Source: Micropterus salmoides (lineage: Eukaryota > Chordata > Actinopteri > Centrarchiformes > Centrarchidae). From it: 64,000 bases of DNA. This document shows positions 47,021 through 59,209 of this stretch, piece by piece (the stretch's first letter is position 1; the number at the start of each line of letters is the position of its first letter). Location: contig NW_024040485.1 in the NCBI RefSeq assembly GCF_014851395.1, positions 10,248,384 to 10,312,383 of the forward strand. Reading direction: 5' to 3'. The notes under the pieces were generated by a model, which ran no database searches, was not told the origin of the DNA, and worked only from the letters and a program-made list of their open reading frames with translations. The translations under genes and the position numbers were made by a program.

Positions 47021-48029
47021 TTGTAAACATTAACACCAGAGTGTGTATGTGTTCTCTTTTCTTTTTCTCTTTGTGAGCTTGAAGAGTCCTCTCAGGGATC
47101 TCTTTGAGGGATTAATTTATGCTCAGGATTTAGGTTTAAGGTTAACTTTAGAAGAAGGATTAGTTTAAGTTTAATCAGGCGGTTAAGAGGTCAAGAGTGA
47201 ATCTAACCAATTATGCTGTTTAAGTATGGCAATACAACCTATCACTGCAAAGCTACTACTTGTATATGTGTGTTTGACTGTATATATGCAGCTATACATT
47301 CAGTACCACCTCTGTCTGTCTGTGTCTTATTTGGTGTGTATGTGTAAGAATCTCAGTGGTGTAGAGGTGGGAGGAGGGGGGACTTTTTTTGATAAATATG
47401 CTAAAATAAAGGAAATAGGAATTTTGCTACACTCGCTGTTTCTGTTAGCAGAAAAAAGCTATGGTATATCCTCATGAATTGTCTCAGCACCTCGGGCTGC
47501 CAGAAGCAACCATTTACAGCCTGTCCTCCTGACTCATCATAATGAAAAATCTTCACGCCGAAAAAGTCTAGTATTGAAAAGGGGAAAGTTTCATTACAGA
47601 ATGAAACACCATTTGGAAGAGTGACGTTCCCCTTTCACAAATTCATTACAGAAATAAAAGTAAAACTTGCTATGTATTATAATAAAGTAATTAGCCATCT
47701 CACAACCTTTGGTGGGAAGATAACATTTGTTAGACTGGGTTCATCCGTCATCATCAATTCTATAACCTTTATTAAAGTTTGTGCCTGTGAAATGCACTTA
47801 CACACAATAACTTTCAATGATACAAGAGTTACATTCTTTTTAATATAGATCTAAAGGAGATAAGTAAATGCAAGTCTGGCATACATACCCCTCTACATTA
47901 CAATCCAACAGTTCAGCAACAAAGAGCCTACTACCTTTGTAAAACATGTCATGTATAGTTGTTGGAACTGTGTCAGAGAGGTGTTGATACAAGTCTGTGG
48001 TGATTTTGGAAGCTCCATGTTGCACTTGT

Positions 48030-48079
48030 GTTGTATTGGACTGCGTTACGTAATTTATTATAATGTAGTCCAATACAAC
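48030..48079. repeat. 13-bp inverted repeat, 24-base spacer
   Basis: GTTGTATTGGACT (48030-48042) and AGTCCAATACAAC (48067-48079). Pairing can continue inward in RNA with G-U pairs for about six more positions. Probably the core of a decayed miniature element. Confidence 0.9.
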
Positions 48080-48170
48080 AATGCAGCCCGAATCATAACA
48101 TTGTACTGTTTGTGTGTGTGTTGACACGTAGTAGTCAGTAACACATCTGAATATTTTAAGTATTGTATTT

Positions 48171-48202
48171 TAAATACTTATATTTTTAAATATAAGTATT
48201 TA
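48171..48202. repeat. 15-bp AT-rich palindrome
   Basis: TAAATACTTATATTT (48171-48185), TT, and its exact reverse complement (48188-48202). AT-only palindromes of this size can extrude cruciforms and are common in AT-rich DNA. Confidence 0.9.
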
Positions 48203-48224
48203 CAAGTAAATATGCCAAACTTCA

Positions 48225-48645
48225 GCCGTAAGAACCATGCTAGCAGCGTGGCTCTAGGGATGGCGACACCGGTCGGTCAGTCCACCACTGACCAGGTCCG
48301 GAGTGAAGAATCGCAAAGAAAACAAATATTGGATGGATTGCCTTAAAAGTTAGCACAGACCTTCATGTTCTCCAGAGGTTGAATCCTACTGACCTTAGTT
48401 ATCTGCTGGTTTTTTGTCTACCGTTTTCATTTAGTCAACATATAATTTGTCCATCCCATCAGCCTATGTTTATTGCTCCTCGGCAAATATTAGCATGCCA
48501 AAAAGCTAAATTAACATAAACATTACCTTCTAAACTTCAGCATATTTATATTGTCATTGTGAGGATTTTAGAAGGCTGACATTAGCATTAATCTCAAACT
48601 GTGCTAAAGTACTGCCTCACAGAGCTGGTGAAAAATATATTCATG
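48225..48645 (+). mobile_element. Fish interspersed repeat, direct copy
   Basis: CTCTAGGGATGGCGACACC, GGTCGGTCAGTCCACCACTG, ATTGGATGGATTGCC, TTCATGTTCTCC, CAAATATTAGCATGCC, ATTGTCATTGTGAGGA and TGCCTCACAGAGCTGGTG occur in the order of a family I know well from fish. The copy at 12300-12550 is on the other strand. Degenerate, with several deletions. Confidence 0.75.
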
Positions 48646-49353
48646 GCCAGTAAAATCTTCATTGCAGGGCCATTCTGTGCATTGCATTAAATTGTACATA
48701 TATATTCATATTTCCTGGGTACCTAACGTATGGTACAATTTACAGTGTATAAATTCAAAAGCCCTGTGCTGTGCATTTTGCATTCTGGCCGCTCCATTAA
48801 ATTTAGTATTGATAGGACAGACCTTGGTAACAAGGCAAACAGAGAAGCCAGCTGTGCCTTTGGGGAGGTTTGCTTATTAACAGGCAGGGAGTCAGAACAG
48901 ACACTGAGACACTGAGACAGGGATCAGTATTGAGCTGTCTGTCAGCCAGGAAATTGCTCCTGTCCATACACTGCAAAAAAACAAAACAAAAGACCCCCCA
49001 TCCTCCTCAACAAGTGATTTATTTATTTCATCCAGTCTTAAAATCACTGCTCAGCAAGTGTGACCACCTGAAGAGAGGGTTCAGGGGGGGGACTTTTAAG
49101 TCATTCAATTCTTTTGCCTATCTCTCCATTATACTGTTCACAGTAGATCATGTGCAAGTGATCCGATTGTGACTTATTTTGACGAGGATGAATCATCACA
49201 CCAATGCTTGTTCATTTGTAATACAATATGTACAAAACATGTTTACTCTTCTGTTGAGTCTTTAAACTTAACTTTTTTTTTATTCAGTCTGCCATTAAAA
49301 CTTTCCAGTGCTGATTCACATGCTAATTAATTTTCTCATGTTTTAATATTAAG
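48646..49353. other. Non-coding sequence
   Basis: Short A-rich run at 48973-48990 and GACACTGAGACACTGAGACA tandem at 48899. No gene. Confidence 0.45.
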
Positions 49354-49460
49354 TCAAGTCATTTTTATTTAGATAGCCCAAAATCACAAATCACAATTTT
49401 CTTTAAGGGGCTTTACAATCTGTACAGCATACAACACCCTCTATCCTTAGACCCTCAATT
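49354..49460 (-). mobile_element. 3' end of a non-LTR retrotransposon
   Basis: On the minus strand: TTGTGATTTTGGGCTATCTA, AATAAAAATGACTTGACTT. This is the GGGCTATATAAATAAA plus CTTGA-tail end familiar from fish. Plus-strand GGGGCTTTACAATCTGTACA lies inside it. Truncated at its 5' side. Confidence 0.75.
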
Positions 49461-49471
49461 CGAATGAGGAA

Positions 49472-49492
49472 CCCCCCCCCCCCAAAAAAAAA
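49472..49492. repeat. C12/A9 homopolymers
   Basis: Twelve C followed directly by nine A. Confidence 0.95.
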
Positions 49493-51850
49493 GTGGAGAT
49501 AATATAATGATTTTTAAAAAATGAAACAAGTAGTTACTAGTTGTCTGTATCTCAGCACCTTGTTCAATCTTTCAACTTATTTGCGGAAGTTATGTGGATC
49601 CTCCACAATAAATTTGACAACTCAATGGGATAAAGTTAATTTAGCATCGTATGTCATCCTTTTTTTAGCAGCCAGTCATCACACTGGTTCAGTGGAGCCG
49701 CTGTAGGAGGAGAATAATGAACCACATTGTTTGCTCTGAGAGGTCTGAGAAGATCTGTCACAGCAGGTGAGGCCCTTCCTTTCCAGCTGGTGCTAATGAG
49801 GCCTGCTAGGACTCTCTGTGGTTTCTCGTCTCCACTGTCAGAACAGGCTTTGGAGATTAAGTCACATAGAGATCCGGTTCTCTTTTTGAAGTAAAAGTTA
49901 CATAAGAACACGAGGGCAAAACTACCTGTCATCAAGTCATTCCAGTCTACAGGGATTACCGTGTGATTGCTCTTCTGGAATGGACCATGTCTTAATGTGG
50001 CTTCATGGAATTTTAATCAGTATAGTGTACAATGAAGGTAATAATTAGGATGAGAATATTTCTTCATAAAATAATAAGAGTGCCAGTATCTCAGCATGCG
50101 GTCTTTATTTTCGGTTTAACACGCAGAATAAGTATCCAGCAAATCATTTCTTTTATCAATCAATATACAGTAAAATGCCAGAAAAGTGTACTAAATATCT
50201 ATCAGTTTCCTATTGCCCATCTTCAAATCATTTGTTTTGTCCGACCAATGCAAGATATTCAACTTCGAAGGTCATACAAAACAGAGAAAAGCAACAAGTC
50301 CTGTTTGAGAAGCTGGAACCAGCCAGAGTTTTGTATTTTCTGCTTGCAGCTTTATTTTACAGGTCCTAACAACATCCTTGTGGTTTTCCTGGAAAAACCA
50401 ATCTAATTTGGAGCTAATTCTTGGGCAAATTGGCATTTCCTTGAAAGAAAATGCCATTTTTTTAAGTTTTTGTCCAGACAAATCTCAGTTCAGTTGACCT
50501 GCTGTGCTCTGACTAAAACCAGAATGTGACTGAAATAATTACTTAATTGATTGGAGTACATACATAGATTTTAGAGATCATAGAAACTTTCTAGTAAGCT
50601 TCAAAACTGGGAAACTATTTGGAAATTACAGACCTGTAAAAACTAAAGTGTCACCAAATCTCCTTAAATGATTAACTGTTTTGGATTCATTTCAGCTACT
50701 CATTTCAGCACTCAGACGGAACAACAAAAACATTAATTCTTTTACATCTTAATGTCATATTACATCGTTCTGTGATCTTGCACAAGGTCATCTCATCCTT
50801 TTTATTTGTCTTTTATCAAGAATATCTTCCGACTCCAGGGATCTGTCTCCAGCCATAAAGCTATATTGGTTAATGGAGGTCTTACTACATTTAAATGGGG
50901 TCTTGTGACTACAAAATGACTTTCATGTGCTAGAGGTTCCGATTAGTGAGGTTTCAGTGCCTGTGAAACTGGGATAATGTCTCTAAAGGTTAACTTTTTT
51001 ATGTAGGTCTAGGTTTCACCAGGCTCTAAGCCCAAGCAAAGCGAGGCCCAGTTTTGTCAGTCTCTTGGTTTTGTCTGCTCCCAGTGATGCCCAAGGTGCA
51101 GAGTGAAATGAATCTTGGGTAAAGTCTCAATTAAAAGGCGGGATCCCTCGGCATGCCGGGGGCCCTCTGCGGTCTCCCTCGTCTGAATAGAAAGTGTCAG
51201 GAGGTGCTAAAGCATTGAGCGATGACCGTCAACTCAGAATGACAGCATGTCATCTCTCCTCTTTCAGCTTCACCAAGCACTGCCCCCTGCTCAACCCCCC
51301 TACCATACAAACACACACATATACACATAGTATACATAAGACATCCATATCCCCATCTGTACATACTGTACATACCAAACACACACAAGTCGAGCCTCCC
51401 ACACTTTTGCTATGAGGCTTTTAGTGACTGTGAGTAACTCATTGACTCAGACAAATATTATCATATTCTTGCTCACTCTCCTCCCCTGCTTACACACACT
51501 TTTCCGTGTAGCCCAGTGGACATAAAACCATGCGCACACAAACACTTGCTCAGGAATGCACATTCACACAGCATGTGTACACACTCTGACAAAGTAATTA
51601 GTGGGTAGGAGTTCAGAGTCCTGGTGGTTTGTGGTCTGGTCGCAAAAAAAAAAGAAAACTCCAGTTAGCCTCATTAATCTTGGTATCAACACAGGGGAAT
51701 TTAAACCACCATCTTTTTCTTCTCATTAGCAACATTGTACAAATAAGCACTCATAGCACAAACTATCAAATATCCTCCAGAGAACTCAACCAACATTGTC
51801 GCCATTGTGTGACGACTGCAGCAGCATGTCCTAATACAAAAATGGCGTTG
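49493..51850. other. Non-coding sequence
   Basis: A 124-codon frame (50032-50406) and its neighbours match no known protein. The piece 51300-51390 is CACA/TACA-rich. Nothing else supported. Confidence 0.45.
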
Positions 51851-52215
51851 ATTTGAAGAGGTTTTCATCAGCCTCTTTCTTGGTTTGGGTGCCGGAAGAA
51901 ACAGAAGCGCTTTGTTAATACGCTCATTCAGCGAGGTGAAAGCGTTTAAAATGGTTGACCCAAATGTGCCCAGCGAAAGCACCACCAGGAAGAAAGCAAA
52001 GTGGATCTTTGGGGGTAAATAGCACAATCCTTTCTAATACGTGGATGTTGGGTGCAGTGGCATGCTGCCGAGCCGGGGCCATTTCTATTCAAATGGCTGC
52101 AGTCACGTGTTTCAGGCCGTTTGCGCTTGGCTGAGCCGGGCTCCCTGAATTGGATCACCAATTTAAGGCTCCTGATTAGAATGCTGAAGTGGATCAGCAA
52201 ATGATTCACATTCCC
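51740..52215. promoter_or_regulatory. Candidate conserved block or isolated exon
   Basis: Balanced composition and scarce stops on both strands. Plus strand: open from 51852 to a stop at 52020. ATG at 51951 sits in a good start context (AAAATGG), reads MVDPNVPSESTTRKKAKWIF and meets a possible splice donor GGG/GTAAAT at 52014/52015. Minus strand: a frame of 108 codons over 51701-52027. Neither product is recognised. The right part (52050-52200) looks like non-coding conserved sequence (TGGATCACCAATTTAAGG near 52151). Confidence 0.25.
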
Positions 52216-53855
52216 TTTGCTCCAGCATCAAGTTGTTTGTGTCTGCATGCCATTCAGCACTGGTCAACGCTCTGAGCTCAGTGTAATAGCTCACAGTATG
52301 TGTAATCTTGAAAACAGTTTATGCGTACAGTTGTGAAGTGGTAATCTACAAGAACCTGTTCGTTTTTATTATGGTGACACATTTGGTGCCAAGCCCACAT
52401 AGCTCCAGTGTTTACTAGAACTCTCTTTTTTTGCCTGTTCCGTCATGGTGGCATTGATTGCTCATTATAACTACTAGGGATGCACAGATTCTCCTCCAGA
52501 ATTGTATTCCTGGTAGCGTCCAGAGGACTTTAAAACAGAATTTCTGCTATTTTAATTTAAATTAATTTAGTTGACCTGCACCATTTATATAATACAGCTA
52601 ACTTTAGAGACTTTCTTGTTGTTGGACACAGACTGTGTCCTTTCAAGACCTCAGTATTTCTAAATCTTGGCTATGGCCCCTACCAATAATAAATATGATA
52701 ATATTATAAAACCTAAACTTGGATTAATGTCAGATTCTAAGTACTGATCCAGAACCACTGCTATTTTTTCAGTTTCAACTGAAATGTGGAAATGGTTGTA
52801 TACATTTGATAATTATAGTGACTAATAAATAGATTTAACACAGAGTACACAGGATGTACCTAAATGGTTGAACCACAAGTGTAATATTACTACTGTATTA
52901 TATGAATCCGTATTAGGAAAAAAAAGTCAAATAGGCATTGATTCACAGAAAAATTTTGCAGAGTATCACCTGAATAAAGGTAGACCGCCCCAAACTCGAT
53001 TACATAGTCCAGTGAACTGGGAGAAGTTACAGGAATCTATTCTGTCAAAGCTCAGGGCTGTGAAATGTGTTTTGTGAAAGAAAAGAATACATTCACTCAT
53101 GTTTTGTCAGTCATATCCAGTTCAGCCCTATTATTGTAAATGTGCATCGTGAATGCCCAAATTATTCAGCTGGTACTGACACGACCACTAGGAATGCATC
53201 GTCAATAATTGATGCCTTTAGACATAACTGATATTAATATACTTACTGGCTTAGTATTATACTTTACACACTTTTAAAGCCATTCATTTTGTATCTCACA
53301 TTCTAAAATAGCTGGAGGATGTGTTAAACAGCTCACAGAGACTTCATATGTCTGTTGGATAAAGTTGATAATAAACTGGTTCACTGCTGTTTTTGCTTTT
53401 TATAAACCCACAGCACAAAATTTATGGAAATATTTATAATGACCAGAGATGCTCTTAGAAGGTTTTTTTTTTTTATTATTGTGTATTTTAACACCAAATT
53501 CACAGATTCTATTTATGTTCTTCAGTTTTACATAGTATATTGTGGCAGATTATGTATTCTCAAATGACACAGTGACTTTGTCCATGCACTCACCAAACAT
53601 ATTACTAATCAGTAATAACAGTGTGCATTAAAGGTATTTGACAGTGTGCTAATAGCTGTGACCAACAGTCGGGAATTACATACACAAACTGCAGGAGAAA
53701 AGAACATCAGGAAAACTCTAACTATCAACACACCTGAGCTCCAAAAACAGATATGTCAGGTGAAACCATATTTTTATCAGGACTTATTTTTGATATCATT
53801 ATCCACACCGAAGGCTGAGGAGCTGTTGTTGGTATTCAACTGATTTCACTGACCC
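52216..53855. other. AT-rich non-coding sequence
   Basis: T run at 53462-53475. No repeat family or gene recognised. Confidence 0.45.
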
Positions 53856-54150
53856 ACAATCCTCTTTGGTTACCCAGCAACAGGCTGCCCGACGACATCC
53901 CCCAGGAGGGAGATTTGGTTTAGGAAGCAGAGGAAACAGGAGGAGGCTGCCCCATGGCAGGAGATTGAGAGAAAAAGATGATGCTATCTTTTATCAAGTA
54001 CAGTTGTATGAGTCAACCAGTACCAACCCTTGTTTTGACTTTATCTAATACAGGTGCCGCAGGATGCCTCCCGGTCAGCCGCTGCACGGGCAAAAAAGAA
54101 GCTTTGGAGAAAAAACCTGTGCACTGTGCCTAACGGGAGAAAAAAATAAA

Positions 54151-54154
<4 letters not shown>
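53856..54154. other. Small GC-richer island, unassigned
   Basis: Purine-rich sequence (GGAGGGAGATTTGG, AGGAAACAGGAGGAGGC) followed by AAGAAGCTTTGGAG and a string of A. The 60-codon frame at 53866 is arginine-rich and looks compositional. Possibly a degraded transposon. No family recognised. Confidence 0.3.

Positions 54155-54189
<35 letters not shown>
54155..54189. repeat. (AT)17 microsatellite
   Basis: Perfect AT run after an A-rich lead. Confidence 0.97.
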
Positions 54190-54190
<1 letters not shown>

Positions 54191-54590
54191 CACAGGCAGC
54201 GTGGCAAGAGGCTGTCTGTGGCCTTTAGCACTGCCATTAACATTCGACAGCTCAATATTCTTTCTGTAGGAATTCTATGTTGTTATGAAAAAGTTTTTTA
54301 TGCAGCACACCTGTAATTTCTCTTTCTGCTCCCAAGGTTATATGGCAAGTATGAATGCCTCACCTGCTTGAGGGTAGTGTGTTGCACCACAACATTACAG
54401 TGAAAACAAAATGACTGATCTGGAGGGCAGGCTGCTCTTTGTGTACTTTTGGATACCTTTGATTGACATGCCACTGCACCACATTGATCTGCTGTATGGA
54501 CATGGTACAGCTCCTCATGTTCGTCTGAGCACAACATGGAAGTGTGACGGCTCTGTAAGTCAGCAAAGGCTCAGTTTTATCATGTTGTCC
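54190..54590. other. Non-coding sequence
   Basis: Frames on both strands up to 96 codons, none recognised. No repeat identified. Confidence 0.4.
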
Positions 54591-55240
54591 ATTACAAGTA
54601 AAAGTCATGAATTCAATATTTTACCTCAGTTAAAGTACAGGAACATTATCAGTAAAACTGTAGTGTTTACAGACAAGGGAGTCACAGGAAATGACACGTA
54701 ATTTATAATTCAGTATTGCTGTTTTTAACTGTATCTCATTGATAAGAGCAACTGTGTTTACTGTTCACTCACCATACTAAAGCTGTATTAAGTTACTGCT
54801 AATGCAACCCGAACATTTCCTTCATGTTGAGAGCGTTCAGCTGGTGAAAGTGCTCATTATGGAGCAGAATGGCTCCTGTCAGTGTTATATTATTATATAT
54901 TATGTTATTGGATTGTTATTATCAATGCATTAGTGTGTGAGCAGATTTTTACTGTTATAGTTAGCCAGTGGAGCTCATTTGGACTTCTTTACAAACTGCT
55001 GAGTAGTTTTGCCTGTAGCACTGCATCGTTTTATGAGCCAATAACATGTTTTGTATGTAATAATCGTGTCCTGCAAAGTAGCTATAGCTCTCAGATAGTA
55101 CTGGAGTAAAAAGTACAATGTTTCCATCTTAAATGTGGTGAAGGCGAAGTATGAAGTAGCATCAAATGGAAATACTTAAGTTAAGTACAAGTGCTTAAAG
55201 TACAGTATTTGACTAAGTGTACTTTACTTACAGTCCGCTA
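54591..55240 (+). mobile_element. Fish interspersed repeat (AGTAAAAGTACTC family)
   Basis: ATTACAAGTAAAAGTCATGA, GTTAAAGTACAGGAACATTA, then after a gap GTGCTCATTATGGAGCAGAA, TATTGGATTGTTATTATC, TGGAGTAAAAAGTACAATG, TAGCATCAAATGGAAATACT and AAGTGTACTTTACTTAC. The order matches an abundant fish repeat I recall. About 180 bases near 54662-54840 do not belong to it in my memory and may be an insertion. Confidence 0.7.
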
Positions 55241-57390
55241 CTGCTTGCATCTATACATTTTTGGCTAGTATCTTAATGGAAATTGAAAAACTGTGTTCTG
55301 TGTTTGTGCAGTCACAACAGTGATGAAAACCCCCAAAGATGTGATGATGACTGGATCCACAGGAATTCACAAGCAGACATCTTTATTGATGTGTGCACCT
55401 TTTCCATTGTTGCGGCGGCCCCAGAACAGACATTGATTCTAAATTCACCCTGCAGACGACTGAGAATCGATCCCTTTTTTTTGTCGCCTACATCTTCTGC
55501 CAAGTACAAAACTGGCAAATGTCTCCCTTTCAGCTGACAGAAAACGACTTTGTGTTCTGAGAAGAAAGCACAGCAACACTGAAGGCAATGTTTTTTTGTC
55601 TATAGTTCAGCACCCTAATTGAATTTTCTAATAACTCTCACCAAAAGAAGAGAAGGTAGTTTGCTCTCTCTCAACTCAGCCTCACTTTTGGATTTACAAG
55701 GCATTAACATTCTGGAGAGAATGGGCTGCTCTCCTTTGAGAGGCGGGGGGGAAAAACATTGTCAGGAAGCAGTTGTCTGTAAATGAATGGCAGGGTCACC
55801 CACCACAGTAAAATGTTAATGAGGAACAGTACGCTGGTTCAGAATGCAGGAGGGCTGGAAATCCACAGGCTTGAATACAACACGCCGCAGTAATTGAGGC
55901 ATACAGTGCTTGTCAGAATCACTGAAAAGAAACACTGTCAAAACATATGGCAAAGTGGTCACACTTTTTAATAGTATTTTCTTAAGAAGACACTTTCAAA
56001 ATACAGCTCAAGTGTCAACAAAATAGCATATATATTTTATCAATTAAACTTTAACTCTCTTCTGGAGTAGCTTGCTGAAGGCTTTAATAGGAAAAAGGCT
56101 TAAATCTTAGATGCAACACTGCAGCTAAGAGGGGCAATGGTCAAAGCCACAACGCTCCAACAAGTGATGTAAACAGACATCCTTGAGTACCCAGAACATT
56201 CATATGTATGAATATTGAAACTGAACTCAGATTTGATAATTGATCGCACTATGGGTTTCCTATGAAACTCCACCTGGCAAGGACATATCATGCAAACTTC
56301 TCACGTGAGGGTTGTGTATTGTGAAGGACAAATTCACTGAAATGTCACATCATATCTAGCTCACACTGCAGCAGGAAAGGACGTGGCATTGCAAGCCATT
56401 TGATCAGCACTCGACGGACATTTCACAGAAACAGTGTGACCTTTCAGGATCTTCTGCGGCTATCGGCTGTTTGTGGAGGTAGTACACAACTCACATGTCC
56501 ACTCTGCGGCTACTGTCCTCAAAGAGAGGTCTCCAAGCTTTATCACCTCAGAGTGTATTAAATTTTTGTTCCATATTAGGATAACGCTCGACTTTTCCAT
56601 CACGATTAAGGCGTTGCTACTGACTACTGTTGCCGCCTTGGTGAGGATATCGCTTGTGACTGCAGCTGCTTTAATCGAGCTGTCATGAGGATTTAAAATG
56701 AACACAATGGTGGAATAACCATGGATGTAGGCAGACAAACTAGAAAAAGAGCCAACGAAAGAGATGAAAGGGACATTTGAGGCCAATTTGAATTGGAGAG
56801 GAGAAGAAAGGATGTGATTCAGTAGGTAGTGATGGAAAGGTCCATATTAAAGAATGTTTCAGGCGCTTTTTAGGTTATAACGCAGGATGAGAGTGTAGGG
56901 GGTGTGGGGGTTTGACAAGAAGAATAAATAATGTGAATAAGATCTTCAGTAAGTGCTAATAAAAATTTTCAGCACAGGTGTACAGTAACAAGTACACCTA
57001 AAGTGATTTTAAATTTGTCCATTAAGCAGCTACTTGATTGATAATTGATCAACTGTTAAAGTTATTTTTCAAGGAAACAGCAAAACTCCAATGTGAGGGT
57101 TTGCTGCTTTTCTCTAAACTAAATATCTTGTGTCAGTAAGACATTTGAATGTCACCTGGGAAAATGTGATCAGCACTATTTTATTCCAATAGACAGTGGT
57201 GGAAATGATCACAGTTTACTGGGGAACCATACTTAGATGGGGGTGTGGGGATAATCTCTTATTTTCCTCATTATCATGAGAGCTACATACATAGTCGCTT
57301 ACTAAAGTTACCTAAAGATTGACAAGATCTACTGATTAGTTTCTTGATGACGCGGCTTATTATTTATTCCTCATTTTCTATTTCAGAGCT
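55241..57390. other. Non-coding sequence
   Basis: The 56457-56790 part has few stops on both strands (a 108-codon minus frame) and words such as GCTTTAATCGAGCTG, so it could be a conserved block. No protein similarity is recognised. GGGGGTGTGGGGG occurs near 56899. Confidence 0.4.
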
Positions 57391-57822
57391 GTTCATACTG
57401 TTAATATTGTCATTTTTGCATATTGTATATACAGTATACCAAATCCTCCTACCGCGTGTACATAATACAATTTATTCCAGCATCTTTTGCACTATGCTCC
57501 ATCACACTGTGCCCATGTACATGTATGCATGTATGTGTACCTGTAAATCTCATCCACCTCTGACATGTACATAATAATGATAATAATTTACTATTCTGCA
57601 TCCTTTGCACTCTGGTCATTGCACTATTGTCTCAATCTGTCTATATTGTTTTTGTTTATAGTGTGTTCTCTACACTGTAGCCTGTGTGTGATTTTATTAT
57701 TGTATTATTATTGTATTGTAAGTAAGCACATCGTGAGCAATGTACAATCCTGAGCCAGATTCCTTGTATTAAGAGAGTGTACACATACCTGGCAAATAAA
57801 GCTGATTCTGATTCTGATTCTT
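57391..57822 (+). mobile_element. L2/CR1-like LINE 3' end, second copy
   Basis: T-rich 3' region with CATCCTTTGCACTCTGGTCA and CATTGCACTATTGTCTC, then AGCCAGATTCCTTGTATT, CTGGCAAATAAAGCTGATTC and tandem TGATTC to 57822. The end is the same type as 5600-5826, but the internal sequence differs, so it is another subfamily. Left limit uncertain. Confidence 0.7.
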
Positions 57823-59209
57823 ATTCAGCTTTGAAAAAACATGTTCCTATACTATTCTCTACTCTGCTCTGCTCTCCTCTCCTGTCCAATAACAACAAAA
57901 AGCAGGATTAATGTTACATTAACTAGACTAGATATGTCAAAGATGCCACCAATGTTTGAGGAAAGAAACCAACACCATCGCCACCATTTTGATGAATTTG
58001 ATGTGTGATGTTGATTCGGGTTTTCAATGTAGTGAGTCCCCCATTGACAAATTTTTGACAAATTGTAGTGGTGTTTATGGATGGATATTTTATTACCACT
58101 CTTCCTTTTACTGGTTATTTTTCATTACTAAAAGTAATTTTTAAAAAATATATTATTTAAAAAAGAATATATTCAGAACAGGATTAGAATTGAATTATTA
58201 AAATATAACTAAATGTTGTTTCTAGAGCAGCAACAGTAATGTTTACAGCAGCAAAATCACTGTATTACTATATATGCTTTGTACAAGTTTACATGTTTAT
58301 GCTTGTTTGAACAGGTGTATTGATTGAAGTATTGGCTTTTTACACGTGAAACCTTTATTGCATTTACTTGCTTTTAATAACATAGTACTAGACACTCATG
58401 TTCATTAACCAGTGACTAGTCATTATTTTTATCAGTTAATACAGCCTGAAAGTCAATTTACTACTCAGTAGGACCAACAAACCCCTAGATAGTATTGTGT
58501 TCTCAAGTAAGATAACAATTTAGCAAAGTGTTGCCCTCAGGGAATAATCATGAACTACTTGATAGGTATTAATTAATTAGGCGTTAATTCTTGATTTTTC
58601 CTTCACATGCTTTGACTACTGGAATATGTGTACCTTCAGTGTTATGTGAATAATGAAGAAATACATTTTGGCAAAAAAGAGTTGCATCTAAAACAAATTG
58701 ATTTTTGTTTTAAATATGTAAGACTTTTGTTAATCACTATATGTGGATTCCTGAAATATTTTCCACACATTGTGTCAGGACTTCCTTCAGTATTATTCTA
58801 ATTAGGATGAGGCAATTGTACCCTTGTAGGCTGAACCCTCACCTGAGTGGTGCATATTACACAAAGGCAGACACATTGAATGCAACACAAGGTACTCCTC
58901 CTGTCGGGTCTGAAATCTGTGTAAGGCCAAACAAACAATCTCATGGCAAAAAAAAGATCCCTTTTAATTATCACAATGGTGTAAAAATTCAATTGCTGCA
59001 TGTCTCTGTAGTATTCTGGCTGATATTCCTTCAACTGGGTAACTATATTTTCCACATGGCAGCTGAACTTCCAGCTAAAAGCCTTCCATATGCACCACTT
59101 AACTCACAGGTGGTTGCCTTGGTTACCTGGTGCTGGACACTATACCTGGAAAATTGCTGCATGAGTGCAACACACAGCACGCATTGGTGACGTATGTGAG
59201 AAAAACAGC
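57823..59209. other. AT-rich non-coding sequence
   Basis: The 149-codon plus-strand frame (58741-59190) has no recognised domain and lies in AT-rich sequence ending in a retrotransposon tail. I do not accept it as a gene. CTCTGCTCTGCTCTCCTCTC at 57865 is a small pyrimidine tract. Confidence 0.45.

Larger units (their letters stand above)
47021..48224. other. Non-coding sequence with two inverted repeats
   Basis: Holds the inverted repeats at 48030-48079 and 48171-48202. The rest is unremarkable AT-rich sequence. Confidence 0.45.

Noticed and set aside
50032..50406. 124-codon plus-strand frame
   Set aside because: Composition typical of AT-rich non-coding DNA (Ile, Gln, Lys); no motif.
56460..56786. 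108-codon minus-strand frame, alanine/serine-rich
   Set aside because: No domain, and the plus strand is open too, which points to composition.
56890..57260. G-rich runs near 56899 and 57238 as quadruplexes
   Set aside because: Only two long G-tracts at each place; four are needed for an intramolecular form.
58741..59190. 149-codon plus-strand open frame
   Set aside because: No recognised domain or signal, AT-rich surroundings, single frame without splice context.
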